Assembly (NCBI RefSeq): GCF_015500095.1
Contig: NZ_CP062983.1
Span: 4,960,001-5,024,000, forward strand
DNA from: Phototrophicus methaneseepsis
Lineage (GTDB): Bacteria > Chloroflexota > Anaerolineae > Aggregatilineales > Phototrophicaceae
DNA: 64,000 nucleotides
Direction: 5' to 3'
Positions within the stretch are counted from its first letter, which is position 1. Every line of letters starts with the position of its first letter. A model generated the notes under the pieces. The model saw nothing but the letters and a program-made list of their open reading frames with translations. It did no database searches and was not told the DNA's origin. Positions 7,531-16,328 of the stretch are shown one piece after another. The position numbers and the translations under genes were made by a program.

Positions 7531-8940
7531 CTAACGTGATGGTGGCAAGGCTGCCAACTCCTGCAAATAGGCCATTAATGCCTGTGCCTCGATGCTATCC
7601 GCCCCCAGGCCTGTACCACCCTGCATAGCCTGTATATGTGTATCCAGCCACCCGGTATCAACAGATACGGCCTCATCGACAGAGGCGGCCCCCTGCCGCA
7701 GTATAGGCGTTACAGCTCCGCCCCATGTGCGGCCATCACTCAGGCCATCCATATGGCAGTTGGCACAACTGGTGCTATGCTGAGCGCTCAACCGCCGGTC
7801 ATTGGCATCATAAAACAGCCGTGCGCCAACCTGTGATAAAGCATCTGGCACGATGTTAGATGTGCTCATGGTATCCGACAGGCTGCGATAATACGCGTCA
7901 AATTCGGTAATCGTCTGGTCAACGGTGTTGTGAATATAGAGCGTCAGGGCATCCGCACTCAGCACAATATCGCCCGGTGCAGCCCCTGTATTCAAATGCC
8001 TGAAGCCATACAGCGCATAATCAGTATCCATATCCATTGCCGTCAGGGTGGCACTCCCCGCATGTGTGATATACAGCAAATTACGACCGCGATCAATCAA
8101 GGCCATATGGGGCATATTCATCATGCGGTCGACAAGGGGTAAGAAAATCTGCAAATCCTGTCGCAGCATCATCTCACTGAGATCAACCACATTGATGACG
8201 GGCAGCATGCGGGCCTCCGGCGCGGCATTTACAAGCTGTGCATTGGTCACTGTTTGCGGCAAATAAGCCAACCCATTACGGCGATCAATAGCAATACTGG
8301 CAGAAAGTGATACGTCGTCATCCATGGCGAGCGTCGTCATCAGCGTATTGCTGGCGCGATCAATCAAGCTTAATTCGCCGGACCAGTAATGCGTGATATA
8401 CAGCCAACTGCCCCAGATTGCCAACCCTGAAGGCGCATCCGGCACAGCAATACGGGCCTGTTCAGTACCTGTTTCCAGGTCCAGCAGGACGATTTCATCA
8501 TCTCCCTGCACGCTGACGTAAATTGTGCCATCACGGACGAGAGCCGCATAAGGCAACTGCCCCACTTCATAGGTACCTAAGACGCTCTCTTCGAGCAAAT
8601 CCACCACACTGACAGTACCGTCTTCCCGGTTCACGACCGCGGCCCGCACACCATCCTGGGCCAACGCAACGCTGCTGGGAGCCTGCCCGACTTCAATTTC
8701 CGCATCAATGATGCCGCCGCGTGGTGCCAGAATGCTGACTGTATCACTGAGTGCATTAGCGATGAGCAACCGCCTGCTTGGCAATTCCAACATGCTGCCG
8801 CTGGCAATCACTGGCGACCCAATCGGCAGCGGATAAGCCGGGGCCTGGGCGGAAACAACCGCGATGCAGGTTAAAAGCGAAGAAGTGAACAACCAGATAA
8901 ATAACCAGCGGAACAATTTCATAAGCGAGCTAACTCTCAT
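7531..8940 (-). CDS. Secreted YVTN beta-propeller protein with a single c-type haem motif
   Basis: 469 residues. A membrane-spanning signal sequence (LFRWLFIWLFTSSLLTCIAV) is followed by about 300 residues of YVTN-type blades such as IANALSDTVSILAP, AAVVNREDGTVSVVDLLE and IYVSVQGDDEIVLLDLETG. The last 100 residues are a cytochrome c/MauG-like segment: GARLFYDANDRRLSAQHSTS precedes a CANCH haem-binding motif, and DGRTWGGAVTPILRQ follows it. It is therefore probably an exported electron-transfer protein. It overlaps the upstream 880-residue gene by 4 bp, so the two are translationally coupled. A start at the ATG giving MKLFRWL is also possible. The redox partner is unknown. Confidence 0.85.
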   Translation of the reverse strand: MRVSSLMKLFRWLFIWLFTSSLLTCIAVVSAQAPAYPLPIGSPVIASGSMLELPSRRLLIANALSDTVSILAPRGGIIDAEIEVGQAPSSVALAQDGVRAAVVNREDGTVSVVDLLEESVLGTYEVGQLPYAALVRDGTIYVSVQGDDEIVLLDLETGTEQARIAVPDAPSGLAIWGSWLYITHYWSGELSLIDRASNTLMTTLAMDDDVSLSASIAIDRRNGLAYLPQTVTNAQLVNAAPEARMLPVINVVDLSEMMLRQDLQIFLPLVDRMMNMPHMALIDRGRNLLYITHAGSATLTAMDMDTDYALYGFRHLNTGAAPGDIVLSADALTLYIHNTVDQTITEFDAYYRSLSDTMSTSNIVPDALSQVGARLFYDANDRRLSAQHSTSCANCHMDGLSDGRTWGGAVTPILRQGAASVDEAVSVDTGWLDTHIQAMQGGTGLGADSIEAQALMAYLQELAALPPSR

Positions 8941-11579
8941 CGGACGCGGTCATGCAAGATGCTGTAGGTATGCGTAGCCGTCACAGCCTGCCCATCCGCA
9001 TCCAGGCCTGTGATTGCAAACGTCACCATCACCACATCGGCGGCGGCTGGCCCGCTGCCAGTGCCATTCGGCTCCAGATTTGGGGCCTCTGTACGGAAGT
9101 TCGCCGGACTGTAGCTATAGGCTATTCGCTCGCCAGAAACCACCAATTCTGTCATGTCCAGCATCTGGCTAGCCGTTGATACCGTGACGTGAGCGTTTAA
9201 ATCAGTCCAGCCTTCCGGCACATTGACGGAAAGATAAACGGGCTGCCCTGGCGCGACCTGTGGCAGTGGTCCTTGCAAGTCAGGGGCATCCTCTGGCACG
9301 ACATAAACCGCATAGTTTGTTTCCACACCGGGAACGCCCCCCGTGACAGGCGTTGTTATCATACTGGCTGATGTCTGCCCGGTGAAGCTAGCGCTTATAT
9401 TCATTTGCCAAATGCCCACTTCGTCAAACGTCAGAGGCGCATCGAGAGCCGCAACGTGCCCAAAGCGATTGGCATGGGCCTGCACAGTGTATTGGGCACC
9501 TGATGGCGCTGTCGCTGTGAGCATTACATCGGCTGGCAGCGTAGGCGCTACTTGTCCGGCGAAGGCATCCACAGCACCCAGCGTGTAGACCTGCCCCGGT
9601 CGCAAGGTCGTCGGGAGGATAAGCATGGATTCATCATCTATCAGCGGCTGCTGAAAAGGCGGCACGACACGAGCCGTCTCATCGTCATCCGTGATGACCG
9701 CCAACGACGCATAGCCACCCACTGCGCCGCCATCATCGACCACGCCGCCAAACAGGAACACGAGATCGCCCTGTCGGTTACCTGTCATACCAGCCCCCAT
9801 CTGACCATCGAGCAAGTCATCATTGCGCCAGATAAGGCCCGGCAGCGACACACCCGTGCGGGTTACAGCCTGACGCACGCGCACATCGGGCCGCACAGCA
9901 CTAAATAGTGCGAAGGCATCGTCCGCAGGCCCAGGTATGTGGAGCACAGGCTGCATACCCACTTCCGCGTTATCCGGCAGATAAGCCACATCGCCACTGA
10001 AAGCAGGCCAGTTCACGATGGGAGGCAAATAGGGATTGTCATCTGGATAGACGGCCATATCGAACCAGGCTTGCTGTTGACCATATGGATCGCCGGTATA
10101 GCCTGCCACGCCGCGCGCACCTTGTGGCACCATCAGCGAATCACCGGAATCAACGACGCCAGCCGCGCTTAAATCGCCGGACCACATTTGTTCGTCTGCG
10201 TCTACGCCGCGCACAGCATACTCGACAACATAATGACCCGGCACATCGAATGAGAAGGCATCTATATTGAGCGCGACGCCATGCTGAAGAGATAGCGCCC
10301 AGGTGCGCGTCTCAGGCTCCCCTTGCAATGGATAGAACCTCAGGGTCACATCAGCTTGCGCATCTCTGAGGTTGAGAATAGGTTGAATCGTAAAGCCAGG
10401 TAAAAAACCGTTGCCAATTTCATACGGCGTTCCGGGCAGCACATCGGGCAGAATATGCAGTGGCTCTGACGTGGGTTCTTGTAAAGATTGCCCAGGAGAG
10501 TCTCCCAGATAATACGATTCGCCATCCCACATCACGAGATCATCCGCAAACAGCGCCTGCCAATCGGCTAAGAGTCGATTTTCCGGCCAGGGCACGTGCG
10601 ATGTATTGAATTGCACGCCGTTCATAAAGACGACTGTATCAAGATGAAGCGTCGGCACATCACCCACAGGCCCCACAGCCAGGAAGATCGGCAGGGCAAC
10701 CTGTGACGTGCCCGGATCGCCAACGCCATTAAAACGTGTGCCGTTCACGCTCAAGAGACGGTTATCATACCAATCCGCAGCTTCGCTATCCGCAACAGCG
10801 ACACGGCCACTCAAAACGAGTTGATACCAACCTTCACCCAGCGTCTCCGGCACCACACCCTGGAAATCCAGCGTGAATGCGAACAAGCCCGCCTCAGCAT
10901 CAACACAAATATCATCCGTGATAGCCGTCAGCCAGGGGAAAGGCGCGTCAGCCTCGCCCAGGATGGGTAAACCAGACGAAGTCAACGTCGCGGACCAGGT
11001 CTCGCTGGCAGGCATCAGCGGCGCGCCATCGCCATCCAGAATAGGCTGTAAGCTGAGGTCACCCACAATGGTGAGTGGCAATTCGGGGTTGGTATCCGGG
11101 GCGATAAAGACGACTTCAACAGAACCACGCACCTCATCACCCGGCTGCACATCGGATAAATCAAATGTACCGCTCGCCAACCACGTTCCACCGCCATAGG
11201 CGAGCTGACCACCTGCTACAAATGAATCACTCAAGGGGGCCATCATCAGGCGCGCACTCGTATCCGGCACATCGCCAGCCGTGCGCATCGTCTGGGGGAT
11301 GCTGGGGGCCCTGTAGACACGATATGGCATATCCCGCAGGCCCACTGTCTCAATGGCAAAGCCGCCTTCGCTATCAGCGGTGCCATAATCGACACGGCCC
11401 GTATAGATATTCTCAATCGCGACCTGGCTGTTTGCAGGGACTGTCCCCGCCCCTGCTGTAAAAGTGGTCTCCGTCACCACTGAGCACGCATTAGCGGCCT
11501 GCGGCGTCTCATCCTCCTGTGCCAACACAGGCAGGATGAAGCACATCAACAGCACGAGCAGCGAGAGGCAGCGTCTCAT
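8937..11579 (-). CDS. Large secreted beta-rich protein of unknown function
   Basis: 880 residues with a clear type I signal peptide (RRCLSLLVLLMCFILPVLAQ, then EDE). The mature part is Asp/Gly/Pro/Val-rich and nearly cysteine-free, consistent with stacked beta-sandwich or Ig-like domains. Late segments such as TAPSGAQYTVQAH, FDEVGIWQMNISA and VPEGWTDLNAHVTV look like Ig-like repeats. There is no C-terminal membrane anchor or sorting signal. I do not recognise a family. It lies between the P-loop protein (4-nt gap upstream) and the haem propeller (4-bp overlap downstream), so all three are very likely one transcript. It may be a periplasmic or surface partner of the propeller. Confidence 0.75.
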   Translation of the reverse strand: MRRCLSLLVLLMCFILPVLAQEDETPQAANACSVVTETTFTAGAGTVPANSQVAIENIYTGRVDYGTADSEGGFAIETVGLRDMPYRVYRAPSIPQTMRTAGDVPDTSARLMMAPLSDSFVAGGQLAYGGGTWLASGTFDLSDVQPGDEVRGSVEVVFIAPDTNPELPLTIVGDLSLQPILDGDGAPLMPASETWSATLTSSGLPILGEADAPFPWLTAITDDICVDAEAGLFAFTLDFQGVVPETLGEGWYQLVLSGRVAVADSEAADWYDNRLLSVNGTRFNGVGDPGTSQVALPIFLAVGPVGDVPTLHLDTVVFMNGVQFNTSHVPWPENRLLADWQALFADDLVMWDGESYYLGDSPGQSLQEPTSEPLHILPDVLPGTPYEIGNGFLPGFTIQPILNLRDAQADVTLRFYPLQGEPETRTWALSLQHGVALNIDAFSFDVPGHYVVEYAVRGVDADEQMWSGDLSAAGVVDSGDSLMVPQGARGVAGYTGDPYGQQQAWFDMAVYPDDNPYLPPIVNWPAFSGDVAYLPDNAEVGMQPVLHIPGPADDAFALFSAVRPDVRVRQAVTRTGVSLPGLIWRNDDLLDGQMGAGMTGNRQGDLVFLFGGVVDDGGAVGGYASLAVITDDDETARVVPPFQQPLIDDESMLILPTTLRPGQVYTLGAVDAFAGQVAPTLPADVMLTATAPSGAQYTVQAHANRFGHVAALDAPLTFDEVGIWQMNISASFTGQTSASMITTPVTGGVPGVETNYAVYVVPEDAPDLQGPLPQVAPGQPVYLSVNVPEGWTDLNAHVTVSTASQMLDMTELVVSGERIAYSYSPANFRTEAPNLEPNGTGSGPAAADVVMVTFAITGLDADGQAVTATHTYSILHDRVR

Positions 11580-11583
11580 ATGC

Positions 11584-12153
11584 TTATGGCTCCAGGTTTA
11601 ATTCAGCCAGCAGTGCATCTAACTTCGCCAGCAAGTCATCGCTGGTCGTATCATTCAATAGCGTATAATCTGCAATGGCGATGGGGCCGCCCTTCTCGAT
11701 CATCTCGATCTCACGATAATCACGGGCTTCGGCTTCCTCGGCTGTGAGCGGGCGCTCAGGCCGCTGTGCCAACCGCTGATAGCGCAGCGGACGCGATGCC
11801 ACAATAGCGACGACAACCATATCATCGCCCAATTCTCGCCGCAGCGTTTTATACTCCGCAAAGCTGTACAGGCCATCCATGACGATGGTTTCATGGGTCT
11901 CCATGGCAGCCTGTAAATGGGGTAAAGCCCGTTTGGCGATGGCATCCATACCTTCATTGACGCGGAATTCCTCCCGCACGATGCGTTCATTATCCGGCGT
12001 CAGGGGCCAACCCCGGCGATGAACCTCATCAACAACAATGCTGCCAAAACGAAACTGAAAATAACCGCGCTCTTGCAAATGCAGCGCGCACAATGTCTTA
12101 CCAGCGCCCGGCATCCCGACTAATGCCAACGCTCGCGCTTGTTTCTGGTTCAT
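11584..12153 (-). CDS. P-loop nucleotide kinase-like protein (dephospho-CoA kinase/AAA_18 type)
   Basis: About 189 residues when started at the ATG at 12153; an in-frame upstream start at 12189 adds 12 residues. The Walker A motif is GMPGAGKT near the N-terminus. An IVMDGLYSFAEYKTL segment carries the Asp expected at Walker B. A basic lid-like stretch, VASRPLRYQRLAQRPERPLT, follows, then DYTLLNDTTSDDLLAKLDALL, a typical end for dephospho-CoA kinase-like and archaeal-type NMP kinase-like proteins. The substrate is unclear. It is the first gene of the operon with the secreted 880-residue protein and the haem propeller, an odd pairing for a cytoplasmic kinase. Confidence 0.8.
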   Translation of the reverse strand: MNQKQARALALVGMPGAGKTLCALHLQERGYFQFRFGSIVVDEVHRRGWPLTPDNERIVREEFRVNEGMDAIAKRALPHLQAAMETHETIVMDGLYSFAEYKTLRRELGDDMVVVAIVASRPLRYQRLAQRPERPLTAEEAEARDYREIEMIEKGGPIAIADYTLLNDTTSDDLLAKLDALLAELNLEP

Positions 12154-12370
12154 ACTGCGTCTCTCGGCTCCGAGGGTATCGATGAGCAAACACGATTGAT
12201 ATATCGCTGCGTCATATATCCAAAGTTACGTATCTAAAATAGACTTGCGTTCTCATGTCGAATCGGAGGCATTATAGGGCAGTGCGCCACCTCATACCAG
12301 CCACGACCCCTTAATCCATGCTGTTCATCAGCCCACTGGGATAATCCACCGAGCCAAACTCAGGCAGCAA

Positions 12371-13693
12371 ATGACAAGCTCAGGTAAACTATTCATGAGC
12401 CTGTACCAGAAAGTGAACCGAGTCATGATTGACGGCATTGAACCTGGGGAAACGTCCCCGACTGAAAACCTCAGCCATATTCATATTATGGGCCGAGAAG
12501 CCATCTATATGCAGGTGCAGCAGCATATGATGGATACGACTTCGCGGCAGGCACTGGCTTATATTGGCTATCCTGGCACAGGCAAGACAGCCCTCCTGCG
12601 CCAACTGCCTATGTATGTTGATCTGGCGATTATCAGTGTGTTTTTGCCCATCGCTGAACTCACTTTAGAAAATGAAGATGCCCTTCTGACGCGCTTCGTC
12701 ATCCGCACCAATCAGGTCATGTCTCAATACGATTACAGCATGAGCCGCATTCCATCGCTGAGTGACGATGAAGACAGCCCGCCAATGCGTGATTGGCTCA
12801 AAGAGACTTACTTGCCGGAAGTGCTCCACATCATCCGGGGCCAGCGGCGGTTGGTGTGGTTGTTGGATGACTTCGACCTCTTGCTGGATGCCATCGATAA
12901 AAACACGCTGCCCGATGATTTCGTCACCTTCCTACAAGAATTACTGGTAGCGTATCCCCCTTTTGGCATCGTCTTAACTGCCGATACGGATGCCGAATCT
13001 CGGCTGCTGAATCTTGGGACATTTCTCAGCACCAGCAGCATTCATCGTTTACAATCCCTACCGCAAGAAGCCGGCCTCGCGATGCTGCAAGATACAGCCC
13101 CTTACTTTAGCGAAGGTGATCTCAAAAAATTGTATCAGGCCACAGGCGGCCATGCTCTCTGGCTGGCGAGGGCTGCAAATGCCCTCGACCCAACGGCCAC
13201 AATCAGCGAGATCATCGATTACATTTATAAGCACAGCACAAGCGACATCGCTGCAATCTGGGCAAGGCTCAGCCCGAACGAGCAGACAATCCTCCAGGCT
13301 ATCGCAGAACGTTACTATCAGGACCCCTTATCCCCTGTCACACTGGCTGATGTCACACAGTGGGTCATCAACAGCGATGCCAGCATGGATAGCACCGATA
13401 TCCACAGTGCGCTGCGCGGCTTAGAATATCGAGAATTGATTCTGACGGGGGAAAATATTCAGATTCGTTCTGAATTGGTCCGGCGCTGGCTGCTCTCCAA
13501 CCAGCCCCATGACGCCACAGTCAACAAGCGTCAGACGAACGAAGCTCAGCCAAGCAGTATCCAGCTCAATTGGCGTTGGATCGCAGTCATCATCCTGCTA
13601 ATCGTGATTATCCTGGCTGTCGCGGCCTATCTGGGCCAGCCACCCACATTAGATGGCAGTGAAGCGCTGCCAACTGTCACGTTTAGCTCGTAA
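12371..13693 (+). CDS. AAA/STAND-like ATPase with C-terminal membrane anchor
   Basis: 440 residues. An N-terminal P-loop NTPase of the Orc1/STAND type carries Walker A GYPGTGKT at about 70 and Walker B RRLVWLLDDFDLLLD at about 165. A sensor-like segment, FGIVLTADTDAESRL, follows. A helical/winged-helix stretch at about 290-380 (ARLSPNEQTILQAIAERYY, LRGLEYRELILTGENIQIRSE) comes next, and a single membrane helix lies near the C-terminus (WIAVIILLIVIILAVAAYL). The topology suggests a cytoplasmic NTPase switch tethered to the membrane. It converges with the transmembrane Ser/Thr kinase gene; the two stops are 6 bp apart. No partner domain such as TPR, WD40 or a nuclease is fused to it. Function unknown, perhaps part of the surrounding signalling block. 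Confidence 0.8.
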   Translation: MTSSGKLFMSLYQKVNRVMIDGIEPGETSPTENLSHIHIMGREAIYMQVQQHMMDTTSRQALAYIGYPGTGKTALLRQLPMYVDLAIISVFLPIAELTLENEDALLTRFVIRTNQVMSQYDYSMSRIPSLSDDEDSPPMRDWLKETYLPEVLHIIRGQRRLVWLLDDFDLLLDAIDKNTLPDDFVTFLQELLVAYPPFGIVLTADTDAESRLLNLGTFLSTSSIHRLQSLPQEAGLAMLQDTAPYFSEGDLKKLYQATGGHALWLARAANALDPTATISEIIDYIYKHSTSDIAAIWARLSPNEQTILQAIAERYYQDPLSPVTLADVTQWVINSDASMDSTDIHSALRGLEYRELILTGENIQIRSELVRRWLLSNQPHDATVNKRQTNEAQPSSIQLNWRWIAVIILLIVIILAVAAYLGQPPTLDGSEALPTVTFSS

Positions 13694-13699
13694 GCACCG

Positions 13700-15871
13700 C
13701 TAAGGGATATCGACCAGACAGCGCACTTCGTTAAAGGTATCCGGGATCAAAACCGGGCAAATCGTCAGCACGTCAACACGGCCCAGGCGCACTTCGAGGT
13801 AAGAGCGCCGCGGATTGTCGCTGATCCAGAATGGATTGGCAATCTGGCGGAAGTACGAGCGCGTCGCGCACATATCAGCGGGCGGCTCATCCCCTGGCAG
13901 CGTGACAAACCGCAGCGTCCAGACCTGCAAACAATTATGCGATAAGAGCCCCTGGCTGAGGCTGCTCAGGTCAGTGACTGAAAATGTCTGTGTGTGGATG
14001 ATAGGCGCTTCATTGACATCATCATAAATGGGGTCCGGCTCAAAGAGCAGGAACCGCAAATTACGCATCTGATAGTTAGCCTGCGATGTGCGGTTGTAGA
14101 TGACAAAAGTACGGCCATCATAACGCAGCAAAATCTCAGCCTGGTCAAACTGGCTCATTTCGATACGTGGCGTTGCAGAAGGCGCACCATAAGGGGTATT
14201 CGTCGGCGTCGGCGTGGCGGTATCTGTAGGTGTCGGCGTATCGGTTGGGGTCAATGTCGGCGTGGCCGTATCGGTTGCCGTAGCAGTCGGTGTATCCGTC
14301 GCCGTGGCAGTCGGCGTATCGGTTGGGGTAGCCGTATCCGTCGGTGTCGGTGTTTCAGTCGGCGTATTAGAAGGCGTGTAAGTTTCGGTCGGCGTGGCCG
14401 TATCTGTGGGCGTTGGTGTCCCGGTATCGGTCGGCGTCGGCGTCAGGGTATCTGTGGGTGTTGGCGTATTCGATGGCGTCAGAGTATCCGTCGGCGTAGC
14501 CGTATCGGTTGGTGTCGATGTAGCTGTAGCAGTCGGCGTATCCGTCGGAATTGCGGCAAGGGTCGATGCAGCGTTTTCAGTTTCCTGGGCGTTCATAATC
14601 GCCACTTCTGTCCGGCCTGCATCTGTAGCGAGGACAACAGCGGTATCTGTCACATTTGCGGCCACGGCGGTTTGTGTCGCTTCGATCTGCTGTTGGCGAT
14701 CCCGAAATAACAGCACAGCGAACCCAACAATCATGACGAGAAAGAGAATGGCGACCAGCGACCAGCCAATCCCACCGCCGCGTTTCCGCGTATTAGGCTC
14801 AGGTGTAGGAGGCTGCGGTGCCTCTCTGGTTGCATCAATAGGCGGCGGACCAGCCACGCCACCCCCTGCGGGCGAACCCGCTTGAGCGGGTCCCTTTTCC
14901 GACGGGGGGAGCGCATCAAGAGGGGCCATACGTGTATGGGCCGGGGTCGCTGTCAACCCCACTGTAGGGATTTCAGCCTCTTTAAGCGGCTTGCTATCCG
15001 ATGAAAGAGGCAATCCCGATTGCGGTTTGGAAATATCAAAAGCGGTTGCCAACGCATTGATAAAATCCATGCAGGTCGCATAACGATTCTGAGGATTCTT
15101 ATCCAGTGCCTTTAACAATACCGCTTCGGCCAATGGCGAAGCATCCGGCACAATCGACGTTAGCGGCGGCGGTGGATCACTAATATGTTTGAGCGCCACA
15201 CTCATGGCGGAAGCATCATCAAAAGGGACGCGACCGGCAAGCACTTCAAAGGCAATCACAGCGAGCGAATACTGATCTGACTGAGGTACAGCCTGTGCGG
15301 AAGAAACAGCCTGCTCTGGCGCGATGTAATGGACACTACCAAAGGTATTGCCTATCGTGCCTTCAAGGGAATTAAGCGCCAAGCCAAAATCCATCAATAT
15401 GGCGCGGTCATTGGCATTAACGATGATATTCGATGGTTTAACGTCGCGGTGGATGATACTGTGCTGATGCGCATGGTCCAGCGCGCTGGCAATATCCCCC
15501 AGGATATGCACCAATCGCCAGGGTGTGATCGGCTCATCGCCAATCAGCTTCATCATCTGGCGCAGATTGCGGCCTTCGATGTAAGCCATGGCGATATAAT
15601 ATAAGTCTTCGTATTCGCCAAATTGATAAATACTGACGATATTGGGATGATCCAGCCGAGCAATGGACTTGGCCTCCCGTTGGAAGCGTGCTCGATACTC
15701 CGCCTGATCATCACCCGCCATCAGGCGCGGCTCAATGACCTTCACGGCAGCATAGCGCTCTAGTTTCTCATCGTACCCGCGATAGACATGCGCCATGCCC
15801 CCTGTGCCGAGGACTTTTTCAATTTGGTAGTCGCCTAAAACCTTACCAATAAGCGGATCGATGATGGGCAT
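13700..15871 (-). CDS. Transmembrane Ser/Thr protein kinase (PknB-like) with Thr/Pro-rich linker
   Basis: 723 residues. Kinase domain at about 14-275: glycine loop LGTGGMAHVY (21-30), catalytic Lys44, HRDVKPSN at 141-148, DFG at 161-163 and the APEQ motif at about 184. A Pro-rich juxtamembrane region follows, then one membrane helix (WSLVAILFLVMIVGFAVLLF, about 372-391). An outer stretch of about 110 residues of TPTDT-type repeats comes next, and a C-terminal domain of about 160 residues with several cysteines that I do not recognise. By topology the outer domain senses and the inner kinase signals. All catalytic residues are present. The gene is divergent from the ClpC-like gene, with about 460 bp of AT-rich DNA between them. 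Confidence 0.94.
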   Translation of the reverse strand: MPIIDPLIGKVLGDYQIEKVLGTGGMAHVYRGYDEKLERYAAVKVIEPRLMAGDDQAEYRARFQREAKSIARLDHPNIVSIYQFGEYEDLYYIAMAYIEGRNLRQMMKLIGDEPITPWRLVHILGDIASALDHAHQHSIIHRDVKPSNIIVNANDRAILMDFGLALNSLEGTIGNTFGSVHYIAPEQAVSSAQAVPQSDQYSLAVIAFEVLAGRVPFDDASAMSVALKHISDPPPPLTSIVPDASPLAEAVLLKALDKNPQNRYATCMDFINALATAFDISKPQSGLPLSSDSKPLKEAEIPTVGLTATPAHTRMAPLDALPPSEKGPAQAGSPAGGGVAGPPPIDATREAPQPPTPEPNTRKRGGGIGWSLVAILFLVMIVGFAVLLFRDRQQQIEATQTAVAANVTDTAVVLATDAGRTEVAIMNAQETENAASTLAAIPTDTPTATATSTPTDTATPTDTLTPSNTPTPTDTLTPTPTDTGTPTPTDTATPTETYTPSNTPTETPTPTDTATPTDTPTATATDTPTATATDTATPTLTPTDTPTPTDTATPTPTNTPYGAPSATPRIEMSQFDQAEILLRYDGRTFVIYNRTSQANYQMRNLRFLLFEPDPIYDDVNEAPIIHTQTFSVTDLSSLSQGLLSHNCLQVWTLRFVTLPGDEPPADMCATRSYFRQIANPFWISDNPRRSYLEVRLGRVDVLTICPVLIPDTFNEVRCLVDIP
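14195..14550 (-). repeat. Degenerate tandem repeats encoding the TPTDT linker
   Basis: Imperfect 6-18 bp units (read on the plus strand as variants of GTCGGCGTATCGGTT) encode Thr-Pro-Thr-Asp repeats of the outer stalk of the kinase. They are coding, in frame, and keep the Thr/Pro content despite many synonymous changes. Confidence 0.85.
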
Positions 15872-16328
15872 TTAGTATGAACCATAGTCCGTAACGAATA
15901 TCATCATAATTATAACCATGAACAACCTAATCCCAAACTAGACTTGTTAAGAGTTCAGAACGAATATCGTAAAGAATAACATTTAAGTCCTTAAAATTCC
16001 TTGCTATAACCCTTTTGAAGGGTCTTCTTCAGCATATTTTTCGATATATCTTTCTGTATCAGTCTCTAGCACCAACTGAATAATCCAACTCATTTTCTGA
16101 TAAAGCATCAGATTCTCATTTTGGAAGCAGCATTTTCTCAATATAAGTATTTGTTGCACATAAGATGTCAGAAGACTTATTAACGGTCCAGAAATCTGTT
16201 TTAGGAGCCATATCTATGCCTACAAAATCAGGAAAAACTCATAAATAACAGCTGACTACCGAAGTCTTGAGGCCAGCTTTACGGTATAATAGAGTACTCT
16301 TAAAGAAAATACATAGCGGGCATGACCT
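15872..16328. promoter_or_regulatory. AT-rich divergent promoter region, kinase / ClpC-like ATPase
   Basis: 457 bp with no convincing gene. A perfect TATAAT lies at 16285-16290, about 40 bp before the ClpC-like start, without an obvious -35. On the minus strand, TATAAT at 15914-15909 with a TTGGGA 16 bp upstream could drive the kinase gene. A small inverted repeat, ACCCTTTTGAAGGGT, lies at 16009-16023. The segment is much AT-richer than the surrounding genes. Confidence 0.45.

Noticed and set aside
14195-14550. Periodic repeats that resemble a CRISPR-like array
   Set aside because: Repeat length varies, no spacers, and the repeats encode an in-frame Thr/Pro stalk.
13994-14885. Two plus-strand open frames of 160-240 codons opposite the kinase stalk
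   Set aside because: They are Arg- or Val/Gly-rich mirror frames of the TPTDT repeats.
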